Source: Pseudomonas marvdashtae (lineage in GTDB: Bacteria; Pseudomonadota; Gammaproteobacteria; Pseudomonadales; Pseudomonadaceae). From it: 64,000 nucleotides of DNA. Positions 8,973-18,260 of the stretch are shown here, piece by piece (the stretch's first letter is position 1; each line of letters opens with the position of its first letter). The DNA lies in assembly GCF_014268655.2 (NCBI RefSeq), contig NZ_JABWQX020000010.1, positions 4,611-68,610 on the forward strand. Direction: 5' to 3'. The notes below the pieces were generated by a model. It was not told the origin of the DNA and did not search any database. It saw nothing but the letters and a program-made list of their open reading frames with translations. The position numbers and the translations under genes were made by a program.

Positions 8973-8992
8973 CACTTCCCTCCCTGGAAGTG
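8973..8992 (-). terminator. Possible hairpin after the cystine transporter operon
   Basis: Arms CACTTCC and GGAAGTG around a 6-base loop, 17 bases past the stop of the ATPase gene. Outer bases (CTTG/CAAG) extend the stem imperfectly. A strong T-tract does not follow on the minus strand, so termination is uncertain. Confidence 0.3.
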
Positions 8993-9008
8993 TCGACAAG
9001 CCAATTAA

Positions 9009-9770
9009 TTACTGCGCGCCATGTCCAGCCGAGAGGAACTTGCTGAGAAACTGCCGAGTGCGCTCTTCTTTCGGAGCTTCGAACAACGCCTTGGCTTCAC
9101 CTTGCTCAACAATTACGCCTTTGTCGAAGAACACCACGCGATTGGCTACATCCCGGGCGAAGCCCATCTCGTGAGTCACGATGACCATGGTGCGTTTTTC
9201 TTCGGCCAGGCCCCGGATGGTTGCCAGCACTTCACCCACCAGTTCCGGATCGAGGGCCGAGGTTGGCTCGTCGAAGAGGATCACTGCAGGTTCCATCGCC
9301 AGCGCCCGGGCGATAGCCACGCGCTGTTGCTGACCACCGGACAGGCGCCTGGGATATGCGTCTTCCTTGCCGGCCAGGCCGACCTTGGCCAGTAGCTTGC
9401 GGCCCAGGGCTTCAGCGTCGGCCCGCGGGGTCTTTTTCACCACCAGCGGACCTTCTGTGACGTTTTCCAGTGCGGTGCGATGGGGAAACAGATTGAAATT
9501 CTGGAACACGAAGCCCACCTGCTGGCGCAAACGACGGACCAGCCCTTGCTGCTGGTTCAGCGGGCGACTGCCATCGATCTCGATATCGCCCACCTTGATC
9601 CGTCCGCTGGTGGGTTCTTCGAGGAAATTCAGGCAGCGCAGGAACGTCGTCTTGCCCGATCCGCTGGGGCCGATGATCGCTACCACTTCGCCTTCTTCAA
9701 TCCTCAGGTCGATGCCGTTGAGCACCACCTGACCCTTGAATTGCTTTGTCAGTTTTTCCACGACAATCAT
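9009..9770 (-). CDS. tcyN: Cystine-type amino acid ABC transporter, ATP-binding protein
   Basis: A 253-residue polar amino acid transporter ATPase. Walker A is [15 protein letters not shown], the signature is LSGGQQQRVAIARAL, Walker B is VILFDEPTSALDP and the H-loop VIVTHEMGFARD. It is closest in feel to the YecC/TcyN cystine group, with the GSRPLNQQQGLVRRLRQQVG insertion typical of that group. Three bases separate it from the permease gene. It is last in the binding protein-permease-ATPase operon. Confidence 0.87.
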   Translation of the reverse strand: MIVVEKLTKQFKGQVVLNGIDLRIEEGEVVAIIGPSGSGKTTFLRCLNFLEEPTSGRIKVGDIEIDGSRPLNQQQGLVRRLRQQVGFVFQNFNLFPHRTALENVTEGPLVVKKTPRADAEALGRKLLAKVGLAGKEDAYPRRLSGGQQQRVAIARALAMEPAVILFDEPTSALDPELVGEVLATIRGLAEEKRTMVIVTHEMGFARDVANRVVFFDKGVIVEQGEAKALFEAPKEERTRQFLSKFLSAGHGAQ

Positions 9771-9773
9771 GGG

Positions 9774-10439
9774 TCAGGACTCCTGGTCGTGCCGATTGAC
9801 CCGGGCTTCCAATACGTTCTGCAGGTGCGAAAGCACGGTGGCAAGAACCCAGTAGATCAGCGCGGCGGCAAGGTACATGGTGAAGATTTCGAAGGTGCGA
9901 GCAGTGATCAGCTGCGCCTGGCGGAACAGTTCCGGTACCTGGATGGTCGCCGCCAGGGCGGTGTCCTTGACCAGGGAAATGAAGCTGTTGCCCAACGGTG
10001 GCAGCGCCGTGCGTGCGGCTTGCGGCAGGATGGCCCGGCGCAGTGTCTGGGCACGGGTCATGCCGATACTGGCCGCCGCTTCCCACTGACCGCGCTCGAT
10101 GGAACTGATGGCGGCCCGCAGGATTTCACACGCATAGGCCGCCATGTTCAGCGAGAAACCGATCAGGGCCGCCGGCAGCAGATCCAGCTCGATGCCCAGT
10201 TGCGGAAGTCCGTAATAAATCACAAACAACTGCACCAGCAACGGCGTGCCGCGAAAGAACGACACGTAGATACGCGCGATCCAGTTCACCAACTTGAAAC
10301 GCGACAGACGCATCAGCGCCAGGCCGAACCCCAGCAACAAGCCGAAGAACATCCCGCCCAGGCTGAGGATGACCGTGTAGTACGCGCCCTTGAGCAGAAA
10401 GGGCGCGGAATCCAGTGCGAGTTGAAGAGCTGCTTCCAT
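9774..10439 (-). CDS. tcyL: Cystine-type amino acid ABC transporter, permease
   Basis: A 221-residue HisM-type permease with several membrane segments and the motif SSIERGQWEAAASIGMTRAQ in the EAA loop, as in YecS/TcyL. Its start codon overlaps the stop of the binding protein gene by one base. RIYVSFFRGTPLLVQLFVIY marks the conserved region of polar amino acid permeases. It should form a homodimer in the inner membrane with the neighbouring ATPase. Confidence 0.88.
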   Translation of the reverse strand: MEAALQLALDSAPFLLKGAYYTVILSLGGMFFGLLLGFGLALMRLSRFKLVNWIARIYVSFFRGTPLLVQLFVIYYGLPQLGIELDLLPAALIGFSLNMAAYACEILRAAISSIERGQWEAAASIGMTRAQTLRRAILPQAARTALPPLGNSFISLVKDTALAATIQVPELFRQAQLITARTFEIFTMYLAAALIYWVLATVLSHLQNVLEARVNRHDQES

Positions 10440-11239
10440 TATTGGGTGACGTCAGCGCTGAAGTATTTTTCCGAGAGCTTCTTCAGCGTACCGTCGGCGC
10501 GCAGTTTTTCGATGGCTTTGTTCACGGCTGCCAACAGCTCAGGCTCGCCTTTGCGCAGGGCAATACCCGACTCCTGGCGAGAAAACGCTTCGCTGGTGAC
10601 GGTGGTGTCCTTGGCCTTCTTGGCGTATTCCAGCGCGGCCAGACGGTCGATCAGGATGGTATCGATGCGGCCGACGCGCAGGTCCTGAAATTTGGTGGGG
10701 TCATCGTCATAGGTTTTGACTTGCGCGCCCGGTACTTCGGCTTTCACCCACTGTTCGTAGTTGGTGCCCAGGCCCACGCCGACTTTTTTACCGTCCAGGT
10801 CGGCAGCTTTCTTGATGTTCAGCTCATCGGCTTTTTTGGTCAGTACCAGCGCTTGAATCCCGGAGACGGTGTACGGCTCGGAGAAATCGTATTTTTTCTT
10901 ACGTTCTTCGGAGATGGTCACTTGGTTGACCACGGCGTCCAGACGCTTGGATTCCAACGCCGCGAGAATGCCCGCCCATGGGGTGGTCTGCAGCTTGACC
11001 TTCACACCCAGCTCCTTGGCCAGGGCTTCGGAAAACTCCACTTCGAAGCCGGTCAGCTTGCCGCCATCATCCACGAAACTGAACGGTGGATAAGTGCCTT
11101 CCAAGCCGATCTTGATCTCGCCGGCATCCTTGATTTTTTGCAGTTGCTCACCGGCAACCGCCTGCCCCAGCAGACCGGCGCTCAGTGCCAGGCCCAGCGA
11201 ACCTACCAGCAGGTTGCGACGTAATGCGGAAAAATTCAT
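10439..11239 (-). CDS. tcyJ: Cystine-type amino acid binding protein (FliY/TcyJ-like)
   Basis: A 266-residue periplasmic family 3 binding protein with a signal peptide ending near LLGQAVAGEQ. The mature part begins LQKIKDAGEIKIGLEGTYPP, with FSFVDDGGKLTGFEVEFSEA and the ligand-site stretches IALRKGEPELLAAVNKAIEK. It resembles E. coli FliY (TcyJ), which binds cystine and diaminopimelate. D-cysteine desulfhydrase lies just upstream, as in E. coli fliY-dcyD-yecSC, which supports a cystine or D-cysteine role. Confidence 0.87.
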   Translation of the reverse strand: MNFSALRRNLLVGSLGLALSAGLLGQAVAGEQLQKIKDAGEIKIGLEGTYPPFSFVDDGGKLTGFEVEFSEALAKELGVKVKLQTTPWAGILAALESKRLDAVVNQVTISEERKKKYDFSEPYTVSGIQALVLTKKADELNIKKAADLDGKKVGVGLGTNYEQWVKAEVPGAQVKTYDDDPTKFQDLRVGRIDTILIDRLAALEYAKKAKDTTVTSEAFSRQESGIALRKGEPELLAAVNKAIEKLRADGTLKKLSEKYFSADVTQ

Positions 11240-11418
11240 GACAAGCCCCTGTGTTTTCTTATGAAGACGTTTATCGGCAAGAGAAGGCGTAGCCGCGATA
11301 CGAAAGTGCTGTCACATCCTGCCTTAAAAACAGGTGATGCGTCTCGTGGCAAATACGCCTGCGGCGCGACTATAAGTTGCGTTTCATAGATTGGAAAATA
11401 ATATTAAATCATCCGTAT

Positions 11419-11433
11419 ATTCCAAAGTGGAAT
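11419..11433. promoter_or_regulatory. Short palindrome upstream of the cystine operon
   Basis: ATTCCA-AAG-TGGAAT, a 6-base-arm palindrome in an AT-rich spacer about 180 bases upstream of tcyJ and just past the dcyD stop. It could be an operator, for example for CysB or another LysR regulator, but nothing but symmetry and place supports this. Confidence 0.25.
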
Positions 11434-11452
11434 GTCGCCATTGTCAGGAGTT

Positions 11453-12451
11453 TCAAGCCCCTAGCGCCGAGTCATAGGCAAACAACGCTGGCGCGCCGCC
11501 GGTGTGCAGGAAGATGATCGGACCGTCGTCAAAGCGGTCGCGACCCAGGCCATCGAGCAGGCCGGCCATGGCCTTGCCGGTGTAGACCGGATCGAGCAGA
11601 AGGCCTTCCTGGCTGGCCAGCAGCTTGACCGCCGCCAACGTGCCGGCGTTCGGTTCGCCGTAGCGGGGACCGAAATACTCGTCCCATAGATTCACTTTGA
11701 ACGCCTCCGGAAGGGCGACTCCGAGCAACGCTGCCGTGCGCTCGGCCAGGCCCTGGACCTTCGGAAACTGGTCCTCCTCGCTACGGGACACTGTTACACC
11801 AACGACCGCAAGCGTGGGCAGGGTTTCGCTCAAGGCCAGCGCCAGGCCGCTGTGGGTACCGGCGCTGCCCGAGGCCAGCACCACGGCGGCGAATTCGATG
11901 CCGGTGTCCTTGATCTGTTCGGCCAACTCCAGGCCAGCGCGCACATACCCCAACGCGCCCAACGCGTTCGAGCCGCCAATCGGCACCAGGTAGGGCTTTT
12001 TCCCGTTGCTGCGCAGGCGGCCGGCGAGCGCCTGCAGCTGTTCGTCGGCATTGTCCAGGTTGTCCACCAGCTCGACTTTAGCGTCGAACAGCTCAAGCAA
12101 CAGCCGATTGCCGTTGCCCAGGTAATTGCTGTCCTCGGTGCCGATGGGGTTTTCCAGCAGGGCGACGCAACCCAGGCCGAGCTTCGCGGCCAGGGCTGCG
12201 GTCTGGCGGACGTGGTTGGACTGGATCGCGCCGGCGGTGATGAGCGTGTCGGCACCTTGGGCCAATGCGTCGGCGGCCAGGTATTCGAGCTTGCGCAGTT
12301 TGTTGCCACCGAGTGCCAGGGGCGTCAGGTCGTCGCGCTTGACGTAGATGTCCCGGCCGAGCCAACGGGAGAGGCGGTCAAGTTTTTCCAGCGGTGTCGG
12401 ATGGCCGAGCAGGTCGAGACGACTGAAGCGAGACAACTGTTCTTTGATCAT
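11453..12451 (-). CDS. dcyD: D-cysteine desulfhydrase
   Basis: A 332-residue PLP enzyme of the ACC deaminase/D-cysteine desulfhydrase family, which converts D-cysteine to pyruvate, sulfide and ammonia. The PLP-lysine motif is in [14 protein letters not shown] near residue 50, followed by [20 protein letters not shown] and the C-terminal [13 protein letters not shown]. The start MIKEQLSRF at 12451 fits family length; a frame open to 12628 adds unrelated residues. It precedes the cystine-type transporter operon by 213 bases, the same association as in E. coli. Confidence 0.88.
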   Translation of the reverse strand: MIKEQLSRFSRLDLLGHPTPLEKLDRLSRWLGRDIYVKRDDLTPLALGGNKLRKLEYLAADALAQGADTLITAGAIQSNHVRQTAALAAKLGLGCVALLENPIGTEDSNYLGNGNRLLLELFDAKVELVDNLDNADEQLQALAGRLRSNGKKPYLVPIGGSNALGALGYVRAGLELAEQIKDTGIEFAAVVLASGSAGTHSGLALALSETLPTLAVVGVTVSRSEEDQFPKVQGLAERTAALLGVALPEAFKVNLWDEYFGPRYGEPNAGTLAAVKLLASQEGLLLDPVYTGKAMAGLLDGLGRDRFDDGPIIFLHTGGAPALFAYDSALGA

Positions 12452-12749
12452 GGGGTCCGTACTGGTTGTAGGCGATATCGGACTATAGGCACGCCGATAT
12501 TCAGGGGCAACTGGCGTGTGGAAGGGAGCACTGAACGAATGCGCTCCCGGCAGCGTCATACCCACCCATGGACTAGTGTAGGAAGCGTGCCGTCGAGCCC
12601 TGCGATTAGTCCTTAGCAGCCTATTCATGTTTAACTTGAACGTTCATTCAAGTTAAACCCTTGGTTTGCTGCCCGCTCACAACAGGAGGCTTGCCTTTGC
12701 CGAGTCCGTTTGCGCACGTCATGATTTCGTTTTGCGAGGTGCTTCGTCG
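12452..12749. other. Divergent intergenic region dcyD/betT
   Basis: About 298 bases between two divergent genes, so it should hold both promoters. A near-palindromic AAGTTAAAC / AACTTGAACG-type AT-rich patch occurs around 12628-12657 (TTTAACTTGAACGTTCATTC then AAGTTAAACC), which could be an operator for betT. No RNA gene or ORF is supported. Confidence 0.4.
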
Positions 12750-14750
12750 ATGAGTACTTCGTCCCTTCCATCCAGCGGCCAGGTCCGCATGAATCCGCCG
12801 GTGTTCTACTTCGCGGCGACCTTCATCCTGCTGTTCGGCCTGGTCGTCATTGCCGCGCCGGAGCAGGCCGGCGCCTGGCTGCTGGCGGCACAGAACTGGG
12901 CGGCCAACACGGTCGGCTGGTATTACATGCTGGCGATGACGCTGTATCTGGTCTTCGTGGTGGTCACCGCCTTGTCCGGCTACGGCAAGATCAAGCTCGG
13001 TGCCGACCACGACGAGCCCGAATTCAGCTACCTGTCCTGGGCCGGCATGTTGTTCGCAGCCGGGATCAGCATCACGCTGTTTTTCTTCTGCGTCTCCGAG
13101 CCGCTGACCCACTTGGTCCAGCCGCCCCAGGGCGAGGCCGGAACCGCCGACGCGGCGCGCCAGGCCATGCAGATCCTGTTTTTGCACTGGGGCCTGCACG
13201 GCTGGGGAGTGTTTGCGTTTGTCGGCATGGCGCTGGCGTACTTTGCCTATAGGCACAATCTGCCATTGGCCTTGCGTTCGGCGTTGTATCCGCTGATTGG
13301 CAAACGCATCAACGGCCCTATCGGTTATGCGGTGGACGGCTTCGGCATCATCGCGACGGTGTTTGGCCTTGGCGCGGACATGGGGTTTGGTGTGCTGCAC
13401 CTCAATTCCGGATTGGATTACCTGTTCGGCATCGCCCACACCCAATGGATCCAGGTCGGCCTGATCGTGCTGATGATGGGGGCAGCGATCATCGTCGCGG
13501 TGGCCGGTGTCGACAAAGGCGTGCGGGTCATGTCCGACATCAACATGCTGTTGGCCTGCGCGCTGTTGCTGTTCGTGCTGTTTGCCGGGCCGACCCAGCA
13601 TTTGCTCAACACCTTGATCCAGAACATCGGCGATTACCTCGGCGCCCTGCCGATGAAGAGCTTCGACCTTTACGCCTACAACGAGCCCAGCGACTGGCTG
13701 GGTGGCTGGACGGTGTTCTACTGGGCCTGGTGGATCGCCTGGTCGCCGTTCGTGGGACTGTTCATCGCGCGTATATCCCGTGGCCGCACCATTCGCGAAT
13801 TCGTGTTTGGCGTGCTGTTGATCCCTTTGGGCTTCACCCTGGCGTGGATGTCGATTTTCGGCAACAGCGCCATCGACCAGGTGCTCAACCACGGCATGAG
13901 CGCCCTGGGCATGTCAGCCCTGGAAAACCCGTCGATGAGCCTTTATCTGCTGCTGGAAACCTATCCGTGGAGCAAGACGGTCATCGCGGTCACGGTATTC
14001 ATCAGCTTCGTGTTTTTCGTCACGTCCGCCGACTCCGGCACCGTGGTGCTGTCGACGCTGTCCGCCAAGGGCGGCAACCCGGATGAAGACGGGCCGAAAT
14101 GGTTGCGAGTGTTCTGGGGCGCAATGACCGCCCTGGTGACCAGTGCGTTGTTGTTTTCCGGCAGTATCGATGCGCTCAAGTCAGCCGTGGTGCTGACGTC
14201 CTTGCCGTTCTCGTTGATTCTCTTGCTGATGATGTGGGGCCTGCACAAGGCGTTCTACCTCGAATCCCAGAAGCAGATCGCGCAATTGCATTCCCTGGCA
14301 CCGGTGTCGGCTTCACGGCGCGGCACGGGTGGCTGGCGCCAGCGCCTGAGCCAGGCGGTGCACTTTCCTTCTCGCGACGAGGTATACCGCTTCCTCGACA
14401 CCACGGTGCGTCCGGCCATCGAGGAAGTGAAAGCGGTATTCGCCGAAAAAGGCCTGACCGTGATGACCCAGCCAGATCCGGCCAACGACAGCGTCAGCCT
14501 GGAGATCGGTCACGGCGAGCAGCATTCGTTCATCTACCAGGTGCAGATGCGTGGCTACTTCACGCCGTCCTTCGCCCGCGGCGGCATGGGCTCCAAGCAA
14601 ATCAACAATCGCCGCTATTACCGTGCCGAAGTGCACCTGAGCGAAGGCAGTCAGGATTACGACCTGGTGGGCTACTCCAAGGAACAGGTCATCAACGACA
14701 TCCTCGACCAGTACGAGCGGCACATGCAGTTCCTGCATCTGGTGCGCTGA
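12750..14750 (+). CDS. betT: BCCT-family choline/betaine transporter (BetT-like)
   Basis: A 666-residue secondary transporter with twelve hydrophobic segments and the BCCT signature regions WWIAWSPFVGLFIARISRGR and GLHGWGVFAFVGMALAYFAY. The last 140 or so residues are hydrophilic and form the cytoplasmic C-terminal domain typical of BetT proteins that respond to osmotic stress. It imports choline, betaine or a related quaternary ammonium compound. The start MSTSSLPSS at 12750 is chosen; the frame is open upstream to 12666 but those residues do not look like part of the family. Transcribed alone. Confidence 0.87.
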   Translation: MSTSSLPSSGQVRMNPPVFYFAATFILLFGLVVIAAPEQAGAWLLAAQNWAANTVGWYYMLAMTLYLVFVVVTALSGYGKIKLGADHDEPEFSYLSWAGMLFAAGISITLFFFCVSEPLTHLVQPPQGEAGTADAARQAMQILFLHWGLHGWGVFAFVGMALAYFAYRHNLPLALRSALYPLIGKRINGPIGYAVDGFGIIATVFGLGADMGFGVLHLNSGLDYLFGIAHTQWIQVGLIVLMMGAAIIVAVAGVDKGVRVMSDINMLLACALLLFVLFAGPTQHLLNTLIQNIGDYLGALPMKSFDLYAYNEPSDWLGGWTVFYWAWWIAWSPFVGLFIARISRGRTIREFVFGVLLIPLGFTLAWMSIFGNSAIDQVLNHGMSALGMSALENPSMSLYLLLETYPWSKTVIAVTVFISFVFFVTSADSGTVVLSTLSAKGGNPDEDGPKWLRVFWGAMTALVTSALLFSGSIDALKSAVVLTSLPFSLILLLMMWGLHKAFYLESQKQIAQLHSLAPVSASRRGTGGWRQRLSQAVHFPSRDEVYRFLDTTVRPAIEEVKAVFAEKGLTVMTQPDPANDSVSLEIGHGEQHSFIYQVQMRGYFTPSFARGGMGSKQINNRRYYRAEVHLSEGSQDYDLVGYSKEQVINDILDQYERHMQFLHLVR

Positions 14751-14762
14751 TCGGAAGGGGCC

Positions 14763-15503
14763 TCAGACCAGCCCACCGTTTGCCCGCAGGATCTGCCCGT
14801 TCACCCAACCGGCGGCCGGGCTGGCCAGGAAGGACACGATGCTGGCGATGTCTTCCGGTTGGCCGAGGCGCTCCAGGGGCGGCATCTTGGCGTAGTGCTG
14901 GACCTGCTCTTCGCTCTTGCCGTGCATGAACAGCTCGGTGGCGACTGGCCCGGGGGCCACGGCATTGACGGTGATCTGGCGACCGCGCAGCTCCTTGGCG
15001 AACACCTGGGTCAGGGATTCCACGGCGGCCTTGCTGGCAATGTACACCGAGTAGCCGGGCAGGTTGAGGCCTACGGTGCTGCTGGAAAAATTCACGATGC
15101 GGCCGCCATCGTTCAACCGGGTCGCGGCTTCGCGCAGGGTGTTGAAAGTGCCGCGCGTGTTGATGGCGAATGTGCGGTCGAACAGCTCGTCGCTGTGCTG
15201 CGCCAGGGGCATGACCTGGAGAATGCCAGCGTTGTTGATCAGCACATCGACTTTGCCCAGCTGTGTTTCGACTTCATCGAACATCCGGCTGACATCCGCC
15301 GCGACAGACACATCGGCTTTCACCGCTATGGCCTGGTGCCCGGCCTGGCGCAACTGCACCACGAGCTTCGAGGCCTCGGCGGCGCTGTTGGCGAAGTTGA
15401 GGGCAACGGCAAAACCGTCGCTGGCCAGTTGCTTGGCGATCTGCGCGCCGATGCCGCGGGAGGCACCGGTCACGATGGCGACTTTCGAGTTCTGGACAGT
15501 CAT
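14763..15503 (-). CDS. SDR-family oxidoreductase
   Basis: A 246-residue classical short-chain dehydrogenase. The NAD(P)-binding TGASRGIGAQIAKQL is at residues 13-27, NNAG at about 90, the catalytic Ser in FSSSTVG and YIASKAAVESL (Tyr-X3-Lys) near 155. The substrate is not readable. It is divergent from a LysR regulator 129 bases away, the usual arrangement for a regulator and its target. Confidence 0.88.
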   Translation of the reverse strand: MTVQNSKVAIVTGASRGIGAQIAKQLASDGFAVALNFANSAAEASKLVVQLRQAGHQAIAVKADVSVAADVSRMFDEVETQLGKVDVLINNAGILQVMPLAQHSDELFDRTFAINTRGTFNTLREAATRLNDGGRIVNFSSSTVGLNLPGYSVYIASKAAVESLTQVFAKELRGRQITVNAVAPGPVATELFMHGKSEEQVQHYAKMPPLERLGQPEDIASIVSFLASPAAGWVNGQILRANGGLV

Positions 15504-15632
15504 GGCAAGAATTCCTTTTGGGGAGTGCTGTGATTCGTTGGAGCCAGATTCACATGTTTACTATCGGCGATAAATGCACGAGAGTTGTCTTGACTGTTCA
15601 ATATCCAGCAACAATCAAGGCGCGCCGATCAG

Positions 15633-16523
15633 ATGGATCAAGTCAGGGCAATGAGGGTGTTTGTTCGAATATACGAGCGCAGCAGCTTCACCCTGGCCGC
15701 CGAAGACTTGAACATGCCTCGCGCCACGCTGACCCATACGCTCAATCAATTCGAGGCCTGGCTGGGCGTGCGTCTTCTCGAGCGCAGCACCCGCAAGGTG
15801 CGCCCGACCCTCGATGGCGAGGCCTACTACCCGCGCTGCGTGCAGTTGCTGGCGGAACTCGAAGAGGCCGAGCTGGCGTTTCGCGGCGTGGCGCCCAAAG
15901 GCAAGTTGAGGGTGGACCTGCACGGAACCCAGGCCCGGTATTTCGTGATTCCGGCGTTGCCACAATTCATGGCCCGCTACCCGGAGATCGAATTGTTCAT
16001 CAGCGAGGCCGATCGCTTCGTCGACCTGATTGCCGAAGGTGTCGATTGCGTGCTGCGGTCCGGTACGCTGGGGGATTCGTCATTGATCGGTCGGCGTGTC
16101 GCCACTCTTCGGCAGATCACTTGTGCCAGCCCCGGCTACTTGCGCGAGTACGGCGAACCGAAAAGCCTCGATGACTTGCGCCACCATCGGGCGGTGAACT
16201 ACGTCTCGCGCACCACCGCCAAACTGTATCCATTCGAGTTCATGGTCGATGGCGAACTCAAGGAGGTACCCATCGGCGGTGCGTTGTCGGTGTCCGGTGC
16301 CGAAATCTACGCCGCCTCGGCCATCGCCGGCCTGGGCCTGATCCAATGCCCGCACTACCGGATGGAAGAGCAGATCAAGCAGGGCCTGATCCAGGAAGTC
16401 CTCACCGCCACCCCACCGCCGCCCATGCCGGTGTCGGTGCTTTATCCACACAATCGGCACATGTCGCCGCGGGTACGGGTGTTCGTGGATTGGGTGGCCG
16501 AGGTGTTTGCGCACGCGAAATGA
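15633..16523 (+). CDS. LysR-family transcriptional regulator
   Basis: A 296-residue regulator with an N-terminal winged helix-turn-helix (SSFTLAAEDLNMPRATLTHT, residues 17-36) and a C-terminal LysR substrate-binding domain with GVDCVLRSGTLGDSSLIGRR, of the group that commonly controls adjacent SDR genes. It is divergent from the SDR gene and probably controls it. No effector is suggested by the sequence. Confidence 0.88.
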   Translation: MDQVRAMRVFVRIYERSSFTLAAEDLNMPRATLTHTLNQFEAWLGVRLLERSTRKVRPTLDGEAYYPRCVQLLAELEEAELAFRGVAPKGKLRVDLHGTQARYFVIPALPQFMARYPEIELFISEADRFVDLIAEGVDCVLRSGTLGDSSLIGRRVATLRQITCASPGYLREYGEPKSLDDLRHHRAVNYVSRTTAKLYPFEFMVDGELKEVPIGGALSVSGAEIYAASAIAGLGLIQCPHYRMEEQIKQGLIQEVLTATPPPPMPVSVLYPHNRHMSPRVRVFVDWVAEVFAHAK

Positions 16524-16565
16524 CTGGATTGTGGTGACGGTACATTGGTTGGCGAGTTGAGCTAG

Positions 16566-16643
16566 GTGACGATCAAGCACCCTGACGCGGATCTGCCCAG
16601 GGGCACGATCAATAGCATATTGAAACAGGCGGGCCTGAAATGA
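16566..16643 (+). pseudogene. hicA: hicA toxin remnant (C-terminal end only)
   Basis: Twenty-five codons ending in TGA at 16643 read VTIKHPDADLPRGTINSILK then QAGLK, which is the characteristic C-terminal end of the HicA mRNA-interferase toxin. A stop codon (TAG, 16563-16565) lies immediately before it in the same frame and nothing resembling the catalytic N-terminal part (GSHH region) is found between it and the LysR gene. The toxin is therefore truncated and should be inactive. The hicB antitoxin follows. Confidence 0.7.
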
Positions 16644-16735
16644 AGCCCATGACCGATTACGAAATCCCCGGTGGGGATGCATTGTTATCAGACCGGTTGC
16701 TGCGGTTGCCGGATCTTGAGGAAGGATTCGTCCAC

Positions 16736-17137
16736 ATGAAATTTCCGGTCGTTCTGCACAAGGATGCCGACTCCGAATACGGCGTGACGGTCCCGGATGT
16801 GCCGGGTTGTTTCTCCGCAGGCAGTACTGTGAGCCAGGCATTCGAAAATGTGAAAGAGGCGCTTTCGTTGCACTATGAAGGCCTGATAGCCGACGGCGAA
16901 CCGCTGCCACAGATCCATGACATTGACGATCATCTCGACGATCCGCAATACGCCGGGGGGATCTGGGGCGTGGTTGAGTTCGATGTCACGCCCTATTTCG
17001 GAAAATCAGTGCGGTTCAACGCCACGCTGCCCGAGCAATTGCTTGAGCGCATCGATCAAACCGTGCGACGGGACCAGCGTTACAGCTCGCGTTCGGGTTT
17101 CTTGGCCGCGGCGGCCTTGCGCGAACTTTCCGCCTGA
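16736..17137 (+). CDS. hicB: HicB-family antitoxin (orphan)
   Basis: A 133-residue antitoxin: an N-terminal HicB partial RNase H fold (KFPVVLHKDADSEYGVTVPD, then PGCFSAGSTVSQAFENVKEA) and a C-terminal ribbon-helix-helix-like part (RFNATLPEQLLERIDQTVRR). The start at 16736 follows a strong GAGGAAGG site. The frame is open back to 16640, where an ATG overlaps the hicA remnant stop, but those 32 residues are not part of the family. Its toxin partner is reduced to a C-terminal fragment, so any remaining role would be as a DNA-binding regulator. Confidence 0.82.
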   Translation: MKFPVVLHKDADSEYGVTVPDVPGCFSAGSTVSQAFENVKEALSLHYEGLIADGEPLPQIHDIDDHLDDPQYAGGIWGVVEFDVTPYFGKSVRFNATLPEQLLERIDQTVRRDQRYSSRSGFLAAAALRELSA

Positions 17138-17197
17138 CCGAGGCGTCTGTGAAATGTTAGCTTCTGCCTCCAGCCGTCCGAACAGAGAGCCTTTTCG

Positions 17198-18235
17198 ATG
17201 ACCTACACCGCTGCGCAAAACCGCTACGAGTCCATTCCTTACCGCCGCGTCGGGCGCAGCGGGCTGGTGCTGCCGGCGTTGTCGCTGGGGTTGTGGCACA
17301 ACTTTGGTGACAGCACGCCGATCGAGACTCAGCGAGCACTGTTGCGTACAGCGTTCGACCTGGGCATCAATCACTTCGACTTGGCCAACAACTATGGCCC
17401 GCCCTACGGCAGCGCCGAGATCAATTTCGGCCGCTTGCTACGCGAAGATTTCAAGCAGTACCGCGATGAGTTGATCATCTCCAGCAAGGCCGGTTGGGAC
17501 ATGTGGCCGGGGCCTTACGGCCAGGGCGGGGGCTCGCGCAAATACGTGCTGGCCAGCCTCGACCAGAGCCTGCAACGTCTGGGGCTGGAGTATGTGGATA
17601 TCTTCTATTCCCACCGTTTCGACCCCGACACGCCACTGGAAGAAACCGCCAGCGCCCTGGCCACTGCGGTGCAGCAGGGCAAGGCGTTGTACATCGGCAT
17701 TTCTTCCTATTCCGGCGTGAAAACCCGGGAAATGGCCGCGCTACTCCAGGAATGGAAAGTCCCGCTGTTGATCCATCAACCGGCCTACAACCTGCTCAAC
17801 CGTTGGGTGGAGAAAGACTTGCTGGATGCCACCGAAGAGCTGGGCACCGGCGTGATCGCCTTCACGCCGCTGGCCCAGGGCCTGCTGACCGACAAGTATC
17901 TCAAAGGCATTCCGGCCGATGCTCGGGTCAACCGTCCTGGTGGCGGTTCGTTGCAGGCTTCGCACTTGTCCGAGGAAAACATTGCCCACGTACGCGCCCT
18001 GAATGAAATCGCCCAGCGTCGCGGCCAAAGCCTGGCGCAAATGGCCTTGGCCTGGACCTTGCGCGACCCGCGCGTCACCAGCGCACTGATCGGCGCCAGC
18101 CGGCCGGAGCAGATTATCGAGAACGTCGGCGCCTTGAAGAATCTGAGTTTCAGCGCCGAGGAACTGGCCGAGATCGATCGGTTTGCCCAGGAAGGCGGGA
18201 TCAATCTTTGGGAGAAGCCTTCGTCGGCTGAGTAA
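17198..18235 (+). CDS. Aldo/keto reductase, YghZ type
   Basis: A 345-residue NADPH-dependent reductase. The catalytic Asp and Tyr are in FDLANNYGPPYGSAE, the Lys in IISSKAGWDMWPGPYG and the His in DIFYSHRFDPDTPLEE; the coenzyme-binding end has ALIGASRPEQIIENVGAL. The GWDMWPGPYG insertion marks the YghZ/L-glyceraldehyde-3-phosphate reductase branch. It is monocistronic and followed by a REP pair. Confidence 0.88.
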   Translation: MTYTAAQNRYESIPYRRVGRSGLVLPALSLGLWHNFGDSTPIETQRALLRTAFDLGINHFDLANNYGPPYGSAEINFGRLLREDFKQYRDELIISSKAGWDMWPGPYGQGGGSRKYVLASLDQSLQRLGLEYVDIFYSHRFDPDTPLEETASALATAVQQGKALYIGISSYSGVKTREMAALLQEWKVPLLIHQPAYNLLNRWVEKDLLDATEELGTGVIAFTPLAQGLLTDKYLKGIPADARVNRPGGGSLQASHLSEENIAHVRALNEIAQRRGQSLAQMALAWTLRDPRVTSALIGASRPEQIIENVGALKNLSFSAEELAEIDRFAQEGGINLWEKPSSAE

Positions 18236-18260
18236 CGCAAGTAGGGTGCACACAAATCCC

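Larger units (their letters stand above)
8551..9008. other. 458-base intergenic region
   Basis: This stretch contains the promoter and palindrome of the Ig-like protein gene in its left half and a 7-base-arm hairpin near 8973-8992 in its right half. The middle part (about 8740-8936) has a 64-codon open frame that I do not accept as a gene, because it has no ribosome binding site and no recognisable protein features. The region is AT-richer than its neighbours at the left end. Confidence 0.6.

Noticed and set aside
12648..13892. 414-codon open frame opposite betT
   Set aside because: His/Gln/Asp-rich composition of an antisense frame; betT is a clear membrane transporter.
16640..16735. Longer start for hicB at 16640
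   Set aside because: The 32 extra residues are not part of the HicB fold and the ATG at 16736 has a much better ribosome site.
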